64,000 nt of DNA from Yponomeuta sedellus (lineage: Eukaryota > Arthropoda > Insecta > Lepidoptera > Yponomeutidae), in NCBI GenBank assembly GCA_934045075.1, contig OW203723.1:21913615-21977614 (forward strand), written 5' to 3'. The position numbers were made by a program, and so were the translations under genes. The notes under the pieces are model-generated. The model was not told the origin of the DNA and did no database searches. It was given only the letters and a program-made list of their open reading frames with translations. Below, piece by piece: positions 39,594 through 51,125 of the stretch (within the stretch, counting starts at the first letter, position 1; each line of letters begins with the position of its first letter).

Positions 39594-40098
39594 TACTTTA
39601 CAGGGCACCAGACGAGGTATACCGAGGTAACTTGGATTTTTTGTGGCGCCCATAGGGACTCTTGCGGACTATTCGCACTAAGATCAGTTCAGGCGCTTCG
39701 GGTGTTACAATTGTATCAAATGTATCGTCGCGTTAGTACCCATAATACAAGTCATTTAGTTGTACTTAGTATGGGGCTAACGAGATCTGCGTAATATGGC
39801 ACTGTATTTTTTTTAATTATATTAAATTCAAGCCTAATACTCTATTATCTACAGTGCAACAAAACTCTTGATCTTGGCTGACAGTTACTTACGAAACTAA
39901 GTTTAAAATCTTAAGTGATATCCGTTAATGAATATTGTGTTACTAAATTCATTAAAGGATAACTTTTAAAAATAAAATTTTGATTGCAACGCGTTTATAT
40001 TCTCCGCACTCCTAATTTGTCAATACCAACGAATATGGTATAAAAAATAACATCGTTATATACTTACTCGTTAAATAACTCGTTAATATTAATGGTTG
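39594..40098. other. no feature recognised
   Basis: AT-rich, no exon or repeat identified. Confidence 0.35.
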
Positions 40099-40099
40099 T

Positions 40100-40228
40100 C
40101 TGGAAGAAATTACTTTTAGTAATAAGGCCGCCACTTGTACTGTACTGTTATTTTTTAAGTCTCGTATATATGTAATCTCTGGTGTACATGCAATAAAGAA
40201 TATTTTATCTGTCTATCTCGTTGCAGAT
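40100..40228 (+). mobile_element. LINE 3' tail
   Basis: GGTTGTCTGGAAGAAATTAC, AATAAGGCCGCCACTTGTAC, CAATAAAGAATATT: the 3' UTR end of a widespread insect LINE type (CR1-like). Sister copies at 50370-50490 and 52313-52378 (minus). Confidence 0.7.
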
Positions 40229-40317
40229 ATGATTCGCCAAGATGCTACTTTGTGAGGAGCTGAATAAACTGCTTAATCATTAAGGTTTTCATTATATTCT
40301 TTGCACTAACTCGCGCT

Positions 40318-40525
40318 CAGGACAATTTTAAAAACCTATTAAGAGGCTAAAAATTAAATTCCTCCCATGCCGGGATGCGACCTCTGCCAGCCCTCTTCCA
40401 ACTGAGCTAATGGGCGACTCACCGGCATCAGTGAAATTTCGAAACTCTTTACAATAGTCTCTGTAATACGTACAGGCAGCGACATCTGGCTGAAGTAATT
40501 TGCATCGCTTGCAGCCCCGAGTACC
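40318..40525 (-). repeat. SINE-A copy, head damaged
   Basis: 5' extension (CAGATGTCGCTGCCTGTACG) and tail present; the B box to anticodon region is partly deleted (ATGCCGGGATGCGACCTCTG on the plus strand). Confidence 0.8.
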
Positions 40526-41394
40526 TACTAAGGTTTTCGTTTATTTAAAATAGAAAATATTACTTCTCTATCGTGTAGTTCATTCTCCTAACGAGCAATA
40601 AATTTATTTTCTATTTCAAGTTCTCCGAAATCGTCACATTTCAAAAACTCTGCCAGTTGGTCTTTGTGGAACACAATCACTGCTACGTAAATAAAGATGA
40701 TTTTTATTTAAAAGAAATCTCAGTTCATATAGGCCTGAAATTTCTTATGTACTTTTATCCTCATTTGCTTCCAAAATTTATTGAGAGACTACAAAAACAT
40801 AACCAACCTTTTATAACAACGCGGTCCGACAAAACGTAAAAACAACCGTCTTTTATTTGTGGGCATTTGGCAAACAAAGGGCGGCCAAAACTGGGTATAT
40901 TCGACGGCAAATGTAGCCCACAGTGACTCTTATTACGTATGGCATTAGGAAGAGAATCGATTCAAAATAACAGTCGAGCTGCGGCAAATCCCATCCGGTC
41001 TACTTGCAAAATGCAAACTGAGCGACTGCAAAAAAAAAGGTTCTTTCTGTTGCGTCGTCGTTGGACACTGTTTTTAGGCCCAGTATTTCTAGGATTCCGT
41101 CTATCAATAAATTTCAAGGGAAACCCTTTAATGATCATTACTTCCTTCGGTATAAATGTGCGTCTATAAGTCCGTCTCCGCCTTACCCGTCGTATAAAGG
41201 ACGGAGTCTATTGAACAAAATACTCTGTCCTTTAAATTCGAGTATCAACCAGAAAAAAAGACTTTCTGCAGAGCAGTTATGATTTCCTAAATCTAAGTAA
41301 ATTGGCAGTTACAGAAACACGGCTAATACACTTGGACGTTTCTTTTTATTTTGTTGGTATTATACTGTGACAGCTTTTGGCCAGTAAAAATTTC
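40526..41394. other. no gene established; AT-rich open frames
   Basis: An open plus-strand stretch runs to 40839 (…YFYPHLLPKFIERLQKHNQ…) and others at 40939-41282. None shows a domain or splice support. Confidence 0.35.
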
Positions 41395-41395
41395 A

Positions 41396-41668
41396 CAAAA
41401 ATTTCAGTGAAATTTTGAACCTCTTTACAATATTCTCTGTATTACGTACAGGCAGCGACATCTGACTTAAGCAAATTGCATTACTTACAGCCCCGACTAC
41501 CTACTTTGCAGTTAGGTTTAACATCGGAACGATATCACTGTACCCACATGATTACACTATTTTTATTTTTAATGCACTAACCCGTGCTAAGGAACAAATT
41601 TAAAAACCTATTTAGAGGCTAATTAGCACGGGTTAGTGCATTAAAAATAAAAATAGTGTAGACTATAT
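41396..41668. repeat. SINE-A fragments with fold-back tail
   Basis: 5' extension (AAATTTCAGTGAAATTTTGA ... CAGCGACATCTGACTTAAGC) is followed by two SINE-A tails facing each other (41548-41622 and 41624-41662): CTAACCCGTGCTAAGG / TTAGCACGGGTTAGTGC. The tRNA head is absent. Confidence 0.8.
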
Positions 41669-41689
41669 ATCAGTCTAGAACGACTTTTA

Positions 41690-42765
41690 TTATAATTACT
41701 AGCTGACCCCGCAAACATTGTTTTGTCATATTAATTAGCTTACTACCTATTCTCAGACCTACTGTTTACTGAAATGGACAAGTAATGTAATAAATGTACT
41801 GTAGGTTCATTTGGTTTGGTGTTGAACACGGCCTTACGTTACGGGTGGCTTTGTAAAATTGTAAAACGGTACTACATACAGTCGGTATTACCGTTTTACA
41901 ATACAGGAAAAAATTAATCTTATTTTTTTTATTCAGTTATTAAGTATATTTTAATTAGAATACATTTTGTATTATTTGTTGATAAATCCGCCAATATAAC
42001 ACCGCCATGTTTTATGAAAATGCCTGCTAATTAAGTACCTATTACGGTTTGAGAGATAACTCCACGTATAAGACATACGTCGGAAGCGTGTGAACGCTTT
42101 CAGGGTTCTGTAGTCAATAATGGTTTTACAATGTCTGACAGCCGGCTGTCTGTCCCTGGCTTAGCTCAGAGACGCTTAGTTCTAGAAACCTGTTCTAGAA
42201 ATTAGCATAGATGTAACCTTTAGAACATATAATCACGCTTTTAAAATAAACTTATGTTAGGGACGATTCTTTTTTACCTTTACCCCAGAATGTAGGGAAT
42301 CTTTGTCGTAGTTTAAAAATATTATCTACATCTACAATATTTTCAAACCACCCCAGAACCATTTTCGGTTAAATAAGTGATCTGTTTAAAATTATATTTG
42401 GCTTAAAATTCAATTTTTGTTAGAGTAAACCCCTCTCCCAGCATAACAGTTTTTTGTAGAAACGTGAAATATAAATCAGGGCACTTGCATATATAAATTA
42501 CAGCGAATTTCAAAGGAAAAGTATGACAGCTAAGTATGCTGCTGTGCGTAATCGTCGACCAAATTATTATGAAAGGAAACCTTGGTACAAATTCTATTAA
42601 AAAAAACTTTAAATAAAACAATATTAAAGTTAAACCGTGCTCTTAATATGTTCATAAACCGACACGCACTTAGCTGTTTTTTGTTTAGTCACTAAAAAGT
42701 GTCAAACCTCTACTTTAGTTAGTCCCTTACTAAACACCGGTTAACTGCAGAGAGTCAGATTTCAG
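41690..42765. other. no gene seen
   Basis: Near 41698-41720 ACTAGCTGACCCCGCAAACA resembles the ends of repeats H and M. GTAAAACGGTACTACATACAG with its inverse GGTATTACCGTTTTACA (41862-41908) makes a small hairpin. No exon. Confidence 0.4.
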
Positions 42766-42769
42766 CTTA

Positions 42770-42947
42770 AGCCGCGTTTTCACGGTCTTAGTGGACTCTG
42801 ACCGAGTGCGCCATCCGAGTAAACTAATGCTTCTGATTGGCTATTTTGGTGTTGTCACGAAAAACCGTCCAATCAGATGCATTAGTTTACTCGGATGGCG
42901 CACTCGGTCCGAGCGTACTAAGGCCGTGAAAACCCGGCTTAAGGGTC
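42770..42947. mobile_element. TTAA-flanked fold-back MITE (piggyBac-like)
   Basis: TTAAGCCGCGTTTTCACGG at 42768 on and CCGTGAAAACCCGGCTTAA at 42925-42943 are inverted ends meeting TTAA on both sides. Inner arms ACCGAGTGCGCCATCCGAGT and AAACTAATGC pair over 70 bases. No ORF of its own. Confidence 0.82.
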
Positions 42948-43003
42948 CCGGTGCCGAACTAATTGAGAAACACCACATTCTTGGTAAATAACTAGGAAAT
43001 TTT

Positions 43004-43213
43004 GACGACCTCAGTGGCGTAGCGGTAGCGCGTCTGCCTACCATGCAAGAGGTCCCGGGTTCGAATCCCGGCTGGGTACAAAAAAAAAAACCCAGGTCTT
43101 GGATGTTTACATGTTTGTGATGTCGTTGTTTCTGGTTCCCACGACACAGGGTACCCTAGTGTGGGGCCAGAAGCAATGTATGTGCTTGTATGTAAATGTT
43201 ATGTTATGTTAAT
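43004..43213 (+). repeat. SINE-B copy, well preserved
   Basis: GTGGCGTAGCGGTAGCGCGT, GGTTCGAATCCCGG, a run of ten A and the TATGTAAATGTTATGTTATG tail. Confidence 0.93.
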
Positions 43214-43497
43214 TATAATCACGTGGTAGTAAGTACGGACCCCTCGATATCTGAGTCCGTCTCGCGCTTGATTGGTGATTTCCTTACTAGGTACATTACT
43301 TGTGGTAAGTAATCTATGTCAACAAGATAGCTGCTGCTCAACCTTTTGAACTTTGACCATTTTATCGCTAAAGTTCAATTCAGACTTCGTAAATCAGCTT
43401 GCTGCCTTGGATTTGCAGTGCATAACAGTTAATTTAGTATTTCCATTTGTGATATCATTGCCTCGTTACCAGTTAATGTTTTAATGAATTTTCTTGT

Positions 43498-43847
43498 TTA
43501 CTAGCTTTTGCCCGCGACTCCGTCCGCGTGGACTTTTTTTGCAACACCGTTCACTCCCTTAAGGGTTAAATTTAGAAAAACGGCGAAACACATGTTCAAA
43601 CACTTGTGTTGAAGAGTAATTTATTAATTATTTTAAGTTTCAAGTAAACTAGATAACATTCTTTATACCTACCATACAAAATTTGGCTACCCTTAGTGGT
43701 TGAATTTTCAAAAATCTGGTCTTATTCCTTGCCTACATTATACATAGACCAATTGTGCATAATTTCAGCTTCCTAAGTCCAACGGCTTAGGCTGGGCGTT
43801 GAAGAGTGAGTCAGTCGGTCAGGACTTTGAATTTTATTTTAAATAGA
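43498..43847 (-). repeat. repeat G copy
   Basis: Full minus copy: ACTAGCTTTTGCCCGCGACT ... GGCTGGGCGTTGAAGAGTGA on the plus strand. Confidence 0.83.
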
Positions 43848-44054
43848 TTACGATTTTTGATGGTTTATTTGTTCCAGAATGTAATAACATTTTTCTGTTT
43901 TTTATCACAATGATTAGGACTTACTATGTTTGTATGTCCTAATCATCTATAATTCTACTATTAAGGCGTTTCGGGGCGCTAACTAACGCCACCAATGGAA
44001 ACAAAATCATAACTCGTTTTATAATACGCATTTATCTAAAAGTAAACATGAGAA

Positions 44055-44325
44055 ATGTTTTAAAAACCTATTTAGAGGCTAAAAATTTCACCCATGCCGG
44101 GACTCGAATCCGCGACCTATGGCTATCCCTGTCAGCGCTCGTTCCAACTGAGCTAACGGGCGACTCACCGGCATCAGTGAAATTTCCAACCTTTCTACAA
44201 TATTCTCTGTAGGTATTACGTACAGGCAGCGACATCTGGCTGAAGCAATTTGCATCACTTGCAGCCCCTAGAAATTGTCCTTAGCACGGGTTAGTGCATT
44301 AAAAAGAATATAATGAGAAATGTTT
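44055..44325. repeat. SINE-A (minus) with extra plus tail
   Basis: Minus copy 44058-44270 followed by a plus tail piece (CCTTAGCACGGGTTAGTGCA). Head has several mutations (GACTCGAATCCGCGACC). Confidence 0.8.
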
Positions 44326-44898
44326 ACAACAACTACACGCCACGCCGCGTAGCCGCACACAATCACGACGACATAACTATACCCCTACACCATTTTTTTT
44401 TCTCTCCTACACTATAGTGTGGCAACAATTTTTTCATTTAGGAGTCCGTTTGCGAAATATTAAGCTTTAAAGCGCTTTTTTTTTTGTTAGAGCAGGGCGT
44501 CGTTGCGGAAACGTGAACTTTTATAAAATTTTTATATTAGTTTTTAGAAGTAAAACAACTTAAGGCGCTTTGGGGTGTTAACCAGTGCCAAACATGGAAT
44601 AAAAATCTTAATACACCAATTATTAGAACCTACAGTCTAGAATTTAGGATCCTAGAACTTAAATCGATTTCCGCCAAAAACCTTTTTTATCTAAATTAAG
44701 TCTATCTACATTTTGTATAAGTCTTCTGAGGCGCCCTTCTGAAGCCGCTGACTTACATTCCCAGACGTGTAGAAATGGGTCGTCGGACCGATACGTTCTA
44801 TTGTTTGTTATGTTTTTAGTGAGTTTTTGTCCCTTTTCGGACCGGACCGGCCGGCCACCAAGCGCCGAGTCTCGCGCTCAAGTACATACTACCAGTTA
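44326..44898. other. no gene seen
   Basis: Contains CGGACCGGACCGGCCGGCC near 44838-44856 (a local GC spike). No exon. Confidence 0.4.
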
Positions 44899-45362
44899 GG
44901 TGCTCCCACATTGCCGATAGAAAATGTTTAGTAACGTTAGTAGGTAAACATTAGTTAGCAAACATTTAATCACAAATGTAAAAAAATGTTTTGATGTTAG
45001 AAAATGTTTAGTAACGTTAAATTAACAATTCAAAACAAAACAAATTATAAACAAATGAAACATCTGTTACCTTTTGATTGTAAACCTTTTGTAGAGGTGA
45101 TAGCGGGTATGCGGTGAGTCGGGCATGCGGAGGGAGGGGGTTAGGAGCAAATCCTTTTCCATTTTCGTATAGACGCCCTCAGAACGCTACTAACTAAACT
45201 GCGAGCCAACACCAGATATCAGTAAACATTTTCTATTAGTGTAGGAGCACTTATAACATGTAAGTTCCAAACAAAATGTAACAATTGACAACATTTGTTA
45301 GTAAATGTTTTTATGTTACAAAATGATTACAAACATTTTCTAACGGCAATGTGGGAGCACCA
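44899..45362. mobile_element. TIR element, about 460 bp
   Basis: GGTGCTCCCACATTGCCG at 44900 and CGGCAATGTGGGAGCACC ending at 45361 are perfect inverted ends, with AAAATGTTT next to each. TAGAAAATGTTTAGTAACGTTA occurs twice inside the left half and ACATTTTCTA twice in the right half. Not coding. Flanking TTA on each side could be the target duplication. Confidence 0.8.
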
Positions 45363-45451
45363 TTAGAGTTGCGGTGCATCACTTTTGAAACTTTTTCGCT
45401 TGCAGCTTGCACGTGGCGATCTTAGCTGGCCCTGCCATGGGCTTTGATTAA

Positions 45452-45550
45452 TGAAATGAAAATGTTTTATTCAAAGTAGCGCAGAAACTGCGGCTTAATG
45501 AACGGTAAATTCAAACTAGGTGTCTATTTCAAAATCTAGATAATTTTGGA
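45452..45550 (-). mobile_element. LINE 3' tail (same family as 63225-63345)
   Basis: TTTTATTCAAAGTAGCGCAG, AAACTGCGGCTTAATGAACG, CAAACTAGGTGTCTATTTC on the plus strand is the inverse of 63228-63330. Confidence 0.7.
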
Positions 45551-45621
45551 GAAAAAATGGACAATAAAACTCCAAACTTAGTCTTTTCAAAGTCCTTAAT
45601 TAACAGAGTTTACATAACAAA

Positions 45622-46143
45622 GTAGGTAGTCGGGGCTGTAAGTAATGCAATTTGCTTAAGTCAGATGTCGCTGCCTGTACGTAATACAGAGAATATTGTA
45701 AAGAGGTTCGAAATTTCACTGATGTTGTGAGTCGCCCATTGGCTCAATTGGTAGAGCGCTGGTACGGATAGCCAGAGGTTGCGGGTTCGAATCCCGGCAT
45801 GGGTGAAATTTTTAGCCTCTAAATAGGTTTTTAAATTTGTTCCTTAGCACGGGCTAGTGCATTAAAAATAAAAATAGTGTAATCATGTGGGTACAGTGAT
45901 ATCGTTCCGATGTTAAACCTAACTGCAAAGTAGGTAGTCGGGGCTGTAAGTAATGCAATTTGCTTAAGTCAGATGTCGCTGCCTGTACGTAATACAGAGA
46001 ATATTGTAAAGAGGTTCGAAATTTCACTGATGTTGTGAGTCGCCCATTGGCTCAATTGGTAGAGCGCTGGTACGGATAGCCAGAGGTTGCGGGTTCGAAT
46101 CCCGGCATGGGTGAAATTTTTAGCCTCTAAATAGGTTTTTAAA
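45622..46143 (+). repeat. SINE-A, direct tandem of two copies
   Basis: Two head-to-tail copies (45622-45890 and 45928-46143), nearly identical from AGTAGGTAGTCGGGGCTGTA through the head (TCGCCCATTGGCTCAATTGG) to AAATAGGTTTTTAAA. The spacer between them (AATCATGTGGGTACAGTGAT ATCGTTCC) also occurs at 41521-41550 in inverse and near 53810, so the true unit includes it and spans about 305 bases. Confidence 0.88.
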
Positions 46144-46777
46144 AGAGTTTACATAATTATTATAAAACATAGAACTCATGCATTGTACTGGCTTTAATTC
46201 CAGACGTCTCATTGTCATCTAAATAATCCTTTATGTTATAAATAGCCCTTTTGGCTTTTTGTGATGATGAAATAGGAGGAGAAACATGTTGCTGTCTTTG
46301 GCATAGCGAAGAAGGTACTCGTAAAACATAATAGAACGAAACTTGCAGTAGGTAATTAATCGCTAAAGCGCGAGACGAAGATGTGTTACAGTCTGTTAGC
46401 TTTTAGAATTAACCTCGGGCTCTAGAGTAGGCTTCGGTTGTCGCCGAAAGCACACGAGTGTAGTACTACTTCCTGCTCTGTACAAAACTTTTCTTCAGTA
46501 TTTTGAAAAGTTATATAAGTGACAATACAAAATAAACACTGCCTTATTGCAGCAATATAATCGGTCTATCCGATAGTAGCCGAGGTATATTCTTAAAGCT
46601 AACAGACGATACCAATTATAAAACTGATAATTTTGATAACCTTTGAAGTTATAATCGAAATCACCTCTTTTCCTATAACTGAACATGATAACTGAACATG
46701 ACGATGGCTTGCATCTCTTGCACTTGTGCTCAGTCCGCTGACTGTTAAATTCTGATATTTCAGCGCCACATAACACG
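46144..46777. other. no gene seen
   Basis: A 96-codon minus frame (46495-46785) has no family features. Confidence 0.35.
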
Positions 46778-46784
46778 TGAATCA

Positions 46785-47112
46785 CTAGGGTTAAGCAACA
46801 ACAGGGCGGTCAGGTGCTGGATTGGTGACCATCCCTTGACTGCAGGTGGTGGCATTTTTTCCGAGCGCTTCCGTGCTTCGCAAGGCACGTTTAGCCGTTG
46901 GTGCCAGCTGTCATGTAAAGGCAGTCCTTAAGCCATGTCAGGGGCCCTATGGGCGGCTTGATAGCTACTGACATTAAGGCCCGCCATTGTTTTACAATCA
47001 ATCACCAAGCCGGACTTGGTGATTGATTGTAAACCTACCTAACCTAACCTTCCTGCGGTGCACTATGAGACCCGTGCCCCAGCAGAGTGGGGACTCATAA
47101 AGGGCTGATATA
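46785..47112 (+). repeat. repeat D copy
   Basis: TAAGCAACAACAGGGCGGTC to CAGAGTGGGGACTCATAAAG; diverged, with a rearranged CACCAAGCCGGACTTGGTG palindrome in its middle. Confidence 0.85.
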
Positions 47113-47184
47113 AAAAAACGCGTGAATCAAGCGAGACAGCATACCCGATGTAACGAGCCAGCAGTTTTCTTTTTCTTCTTCTTC

Positions 47185-47345
47185 AGGATATATTAGTCCA
47201 CTGCTGGACACAGCCCTCCCCTAATGAGCGCCATAACGCCATGTCTTCAGGTTGCCGCATCCAGTATCTGCCTGCAGATTTTCGCAGATCGTCATCCCAT
47301 CTACTCGGAGGGCATCCCGTCATCCCAGCAGTCTTAAGAGCCCGT
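47185..47345 (-). mobile_element. RTE-like LINE 3' end
   Basis: TTCTTCTTCAGGATATATTA, GTCCACTGCTGGACACAGCC, GCCGCATCCAGTATCTGCC, CGCAGATCGTCATCCCATCT on the plus strand: inverse of the family end. Confidence 0.82.
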
Positions 47346-47499
47346 ATCGCGCCAAAAGTTTCTAATTAGTTGGAAAATGTTTAAATTGTTGCGGGAAAAT
47401 GGAAGGGGCTAGGTGCCCTTTAAACTTAGTTGCGAATTAGGTACAAACAAAGCGGCGGCTTATGTAATTAAGACCATTCAAATAGGGGTTTACGATTCC

Positions 47500-47570
47500 G
47501 CACTCACCCGGGCCAAGTGCGAGTCGGACTCGCGCCGGAAGGTTCCGCAAGGGGTTTTTAGTTCACGCTA
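47500..47570 (+). repeat. short lepidopteran-type repeat piece
   Basis: CCCGGGCCAAGTGCGAGTCG, GACTCGCGCCGGAAGG, TTCCGCAAGGGGTTTTTAG. This motif string recurs widely in moth and butterfly DNA (recalled, not searched). No coding function. Confidence 0.5.
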
Positions 47571-48138
47571 AAAAGAGAAGGGGTATGAACGACACTCTTT
47601 TTTATGTAGTATCCATAATACTTGCATATTTTCCTTACTACCTATATTTTATTATACTTTAGATACAATAATAACCCCAAGTTTGACAGACATCACAGAA
47701 CCGAACCGACCGAATTGGAATAAGTTCGGGAGACACGTATTGTAGCTTACCAAATACCCCACAATTAATTTGTCCCTACTTTACCGAAGATAAAAGCTTT
47801 TTCATTTCGTAAACAGTTTCCGCGGTGTTCTATAGAAAAAAATAATTGGCAATGCTGAAGTTTTTTGAATAATAAAGTCAATGTCAAAATAATTTTATTC
47901 ACCATAAAAACAAAATTGTTTATTTTATGAACGTCAAAGCTGTTAGGTTCACAATTAGTAGATTATGTGAAGAAGAAACAAACAAAGAAACTTCACATCT
48001 ATTCTTTTCAAAACTAATTTTAACTTAATTAACAGAGTTTTCAACTTAAACTTACATTACACTAGACTTAATCGTCCCCGTTAATATTATTTCAATACCA
48101 GACATCTTCCAAATGATCCTTAATATTATAATAGGCTT
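47571..48138. other. no feature recognised
   Basis: AT-rich intergenic sequence. Confidence 0.35.
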
Positions 48139-48139
48139 T

Positions 48140-48478
48140 TTTGCACAATAGTAAATAATAATAATAAGTTTATTGACCATAAAAAGTGTTTACATACGGG
48201 CTTAGCTTAGTTTAATCATTTCATATTATGCTAAAGTGGGGGTCGTTGATACTTGTACTAGTTAAAACTTTACTGTATATTACAGGTGCCAGCGCCAGAA
48301 TATGTTTAACAAATTTCGTGAACCGCGTCGGTGGTAAATCTAATATATCTTGAGGAATCTTAATTGTAGAATCGTATACAATGCCACATAAAGGATGTAT
48401 TATCCTTTGCAAGCCTAAATCGTGGAAATGATAATTTATGTTTATTCCTAGTCTCAATATTATGATGGCTACCAATAT
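48140..48478 (-). mobile_element. LINE pol C-terminus and 3' UTR
   Basis: On the minus strand an open frame reads HDLGLQRIIHPLCGIVYDS, IKIPQDILDLPPTRFTKFVK, then a stop. A 3' UTR with TGGTCAATAAACTTATTATT follows and ends in an ATT repeat. The 'yN-iP-di--Lp---Fk--vk--L' pattern is usual for the last residues of CR1-like and RTE-like pol. It is 5' truncated. Confidence 0.6.
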
Positions 48479-49598
48479 TGTCGAAATTAGGTACTGATAT
48501 TTTTTCTCACATACATATAATGTTTTCGTAAATATTGGCTACTGTTAAGATGTTAGTTTCTTTAAAGAATTCCCTTTACGAATCCCCACTACCTAGCTTA
48601 TAAAAATCGGATCACACTCTTCTACAAGATGAAGATTGTTTCAATGTCTGCTGCCCGGCCTCATAATAGTATACCGTATGACATAATACTATGGAAGTAA
48701 CTAAAATAAACAAGCCTAGCAGTTGCAACGACCGACAGTTAGCTCTCTAATTCTTTTCTCTGCATATGCTGCAGAGCTAAGCCTGTGTGCTAGCTTTACA
48801 ATATGAGGACCCCGTTGTACTTTTGCATCGATCACGGCCGCTGAGTAATTCGTATGCTAGGTTTCATTCTCGCTCCATGTCCCGAGAACTTATAAAAGGA
48901 AAACTTCGTACAAAGTCCTTTGAAAATTGCTCTGACGAAGTTAACTTCAAAAAACTCGCAAAAATCAATCATTCTAGGGAACGGATTTTATTACCCTAGA
49001 AGCAAATTGGTACAAAGGCGAGTTTAATACTAGATAGTATTTTCGATAGTATTACGTGTTGGACGATGCGCTATAAAAACACAATTTTTTTTCGTTTTTT
49101 TTTTCAACTATCGCAAGTCACGGCAAAATAATTCGTCAAACAGTGCTAACACTGGCTTTAACACCTCGAGTTGAGACTTTACTGTACCTACAGCCCGTGT
49201 CCACTTACAACAGAAGAATGCAAACTGCGCGTTTAGGGCCTTAAATTTTATTAATAGTCAAGGATGCTTCCAGCACGTGTAAATCAATTTGGCCCATCGA
49301 GAGTCGTCAAAATTCTTAGCACAGAAGGACTGAACCTATTTTAGGGGCTCCACGCGGTAATAGAGAGAAAGAGAACACTCTATTGTACATAAAGAAAATA
49401 ATGACAACTGTATGAACGTGTTGATTTAATTTCGTTGCTGCTTCAAGTCTATGCGCGCACACGCATGAACCTTCAAGGCGTCAATGTTATGAAGACACCC
49501 CACGTGACCCGGCCAGTATCTGTCATGGTACTAGCCTGGTATAGCAAGAAATACCTACCATTTGCTGTGTGGTGTCGGCCTAGAGAATATCGCCAACC
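48479..49598. other. no gene established
   Basis: A 70-codon plus frame (48787-48999) is not supported by splice signals or similarity. CCACGTGACCCGGCCAG near 49500 precedes a LINE tail. Nothing else seen. Confidence 0.35.
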
Positions 49599-49599
49599 C

Positions 49600-49812
49600 A
49601 GATTCTTCCCGCGGGTGTCGCAAGAGGCGACTGAGGGACACAAACCGGAGGGTGGGCAGTAGCGCCCCCTGCAGTACGATTCCACCGAACTGCGATCCCC
49701 AACCCGCATGCCCAGCGTGGGGATTATGGGCATTACCCCCTATGATAGCACAACGTGGCGCTCTTTAGGGGAGGGCTATGTCCAGCAGTGGACTAGTATA
49801 GCCTGATGACGA
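49600..49812 (+). mobile_element. LINE 3' end (same as in the IF1 intron)
   Basis: GGTGTCGCAAGAGGCGACTG, GGGACACAAACCGGAGGG, GCGCCCCCTGCAGTACGATT, GCTATGTCCAGCAGTGGACT, AGTATAGCCTGATGACGACG. Open frames on both strands here are repeat shadows. Confidence 0.85.
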
Positions 49813-50369
49813 CGACGACCATTTGCCGCAGACCATGATGAGCAAGGAATGAAAGAGAAGGCCGGGAAGGAGAAGGATAGGAGCGGAGGAGCTGTTCAGA
49901 ATTGCTCTGAACAGAGACTGTTATAAAGAGCTGACTCCAACCTCCATCCAGTGACGGTTTGAGAAAAATACGAGTGTGTAGTAATACTAGCGCCAATGGG
50001 CAAATCGAGGGCAAAACATATGTCTTATTTGATAATCTTAAAACAACGCGTTAAACAGAACTGTTAAAACAAAATTGAGATTTTTCACAAGGTTACACAG
50101 CGTGTCATTGCACCTTCTGTATGATCTCTGTTCTACACCGGACGCTACCAGTTAAGACGGATGCCCTCGCAGTTCTTCTAACTGTTCATACCAACGGTGC
50201 ATTTTCTAGCCAACCAGCTAGTAAGACCACAGGGGTCACCAGAATTTACAGCCTCACCGACACTGAGGCTCACCATAAGAGCTCTTAACGCGGCAGACAG
50301 TAGAGATATGATATACCTAATTGAAAATGGGTATGGGTATGGTCTCACTTTTCCTTCAGCAACTCTCCA

Positions 50370-50492
50370 TCGTGGGTTGTCTGGAAGAAATTGCTCTAAG
50401 CAATAAGGCCGCCAATTGTACTGTATCTTTGTAATTATTTTTTTGTTTGTTTTTTCCTGGTGTACAATAAAGAATATTCTTATCTTATCTTA
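50370..50492 (+). mobile_element. LINE 3' tail
   Basis: GGTTGTCTGGAAGAAATTGC, AATAAGGCCGCCAATTGTAC, CAATAAAGAATATTCTTATC then TTATC repeats. Confidence 0.75.
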
Positions 50493-50607
50493 TGCAGCTT
50501 ATTGCGAGCCCACGAAAAGGTTGACGGTAGTGCTGGTACCGCATTCGGCTGAAAAAGGGATGCTCCCAGATTGATTGTTGGCATTCAGTGTCATTTCATT
50601 TTAACCA

Positions 50608-51125
50608 CGTGAACGTTGATGAAGCGAAGGTGATCTGTCAGGATCGTGTCAAGTGGCAGTCCCTGGTCTCTGCCTACCCTTCTGGATACAGGCGTGAGGT
50701 TATGTATGCATGTATGTCATTCTAACCAACATAAAAAAGGAAGAGGGAGAGTCCTGGGAGAGGCCTGTGTGCAGCAGTGCACTGACACCGGCTTGTTATG
50801 GTGATGATGATGATGATGAAAAAAAGGAAGAAGTTAAAACTGTTTTTATACGGATTTATGCTCGTTTATTACATTATTACAATTTTCCGACGTTTCGGAA
50901 CTTTTTCAGCTGCCGTGGTCCCGGATGACTGGAACTGGACTGGACTGTCATCCGGGAGCACGGCACCTGAAAAAGTGCCGAAACGTCGGAAAAGTGTAAA
51001 AATGTAATAAACGAGCATAAATCCGCATAAAAACAGTTTTAATTATGTCTACTGCTCGTGTTTACCCTTAAAAATACTATAAGGAAGAACTTCTTAATAT
51101 TTTTATTCTTTTTAATGCACTAACC
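50608..51125 (+). mobile_element. LINE 3' end and tail, split by a fold-back MITE
   Basis: GTGAACGTTGATGAAGCGAA ... CAGGCGTGAGGTTATG (LINE end), then AAGGAAGAGGGAGAGTCC, GAGGCCTGTGTGCAGCAGTG and a GATGAT repeat. This continues after the MITE at 51081 with AAGGAAGAACTTCTTAATAT. The same composite, in inverse and without the MITE, lies at 55106-55345, proving it is one family. Confidence 0.75.
50833..51080. mobile_element. fold-back MITE, TSD AAGGAAGAA
   Basis: Arms of about 95 bases: TTAAAACTGTTTTTATACGG, TTATGCTCGTTTATTACA, TTTTCCGACGTTTCGG and their inverse, ending in the right tail GTAGACATAATTAA (inverse). Flanked by AAGGAAGAA at 50824-50832 and 51081-51089. The centre has the CGACGTTTCGG ... 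GCCGTGGTCCCGG core shared with family L. A related copy lies at 56604-56895. Confidence 0.82.

Noticed and set aside
40525..40839. Open plus frame of about 90 codons ending ITTRSDKT
   Set aside because: No ATG start, no splice signals at sensible places, no domain; chance in AT-rich DNA is enough.
45622..46143. CRISPR-like array
   Set aside because: Only two units of about 305 bases with a SINE inside; not a CRISPR.
47340..47570. Possible gene promoter with GGGCGGG-type boxes
   Set aside because: The CCGGGCCAAGTGCGAGTCGG string belongs to a common lepidopteran repeat.
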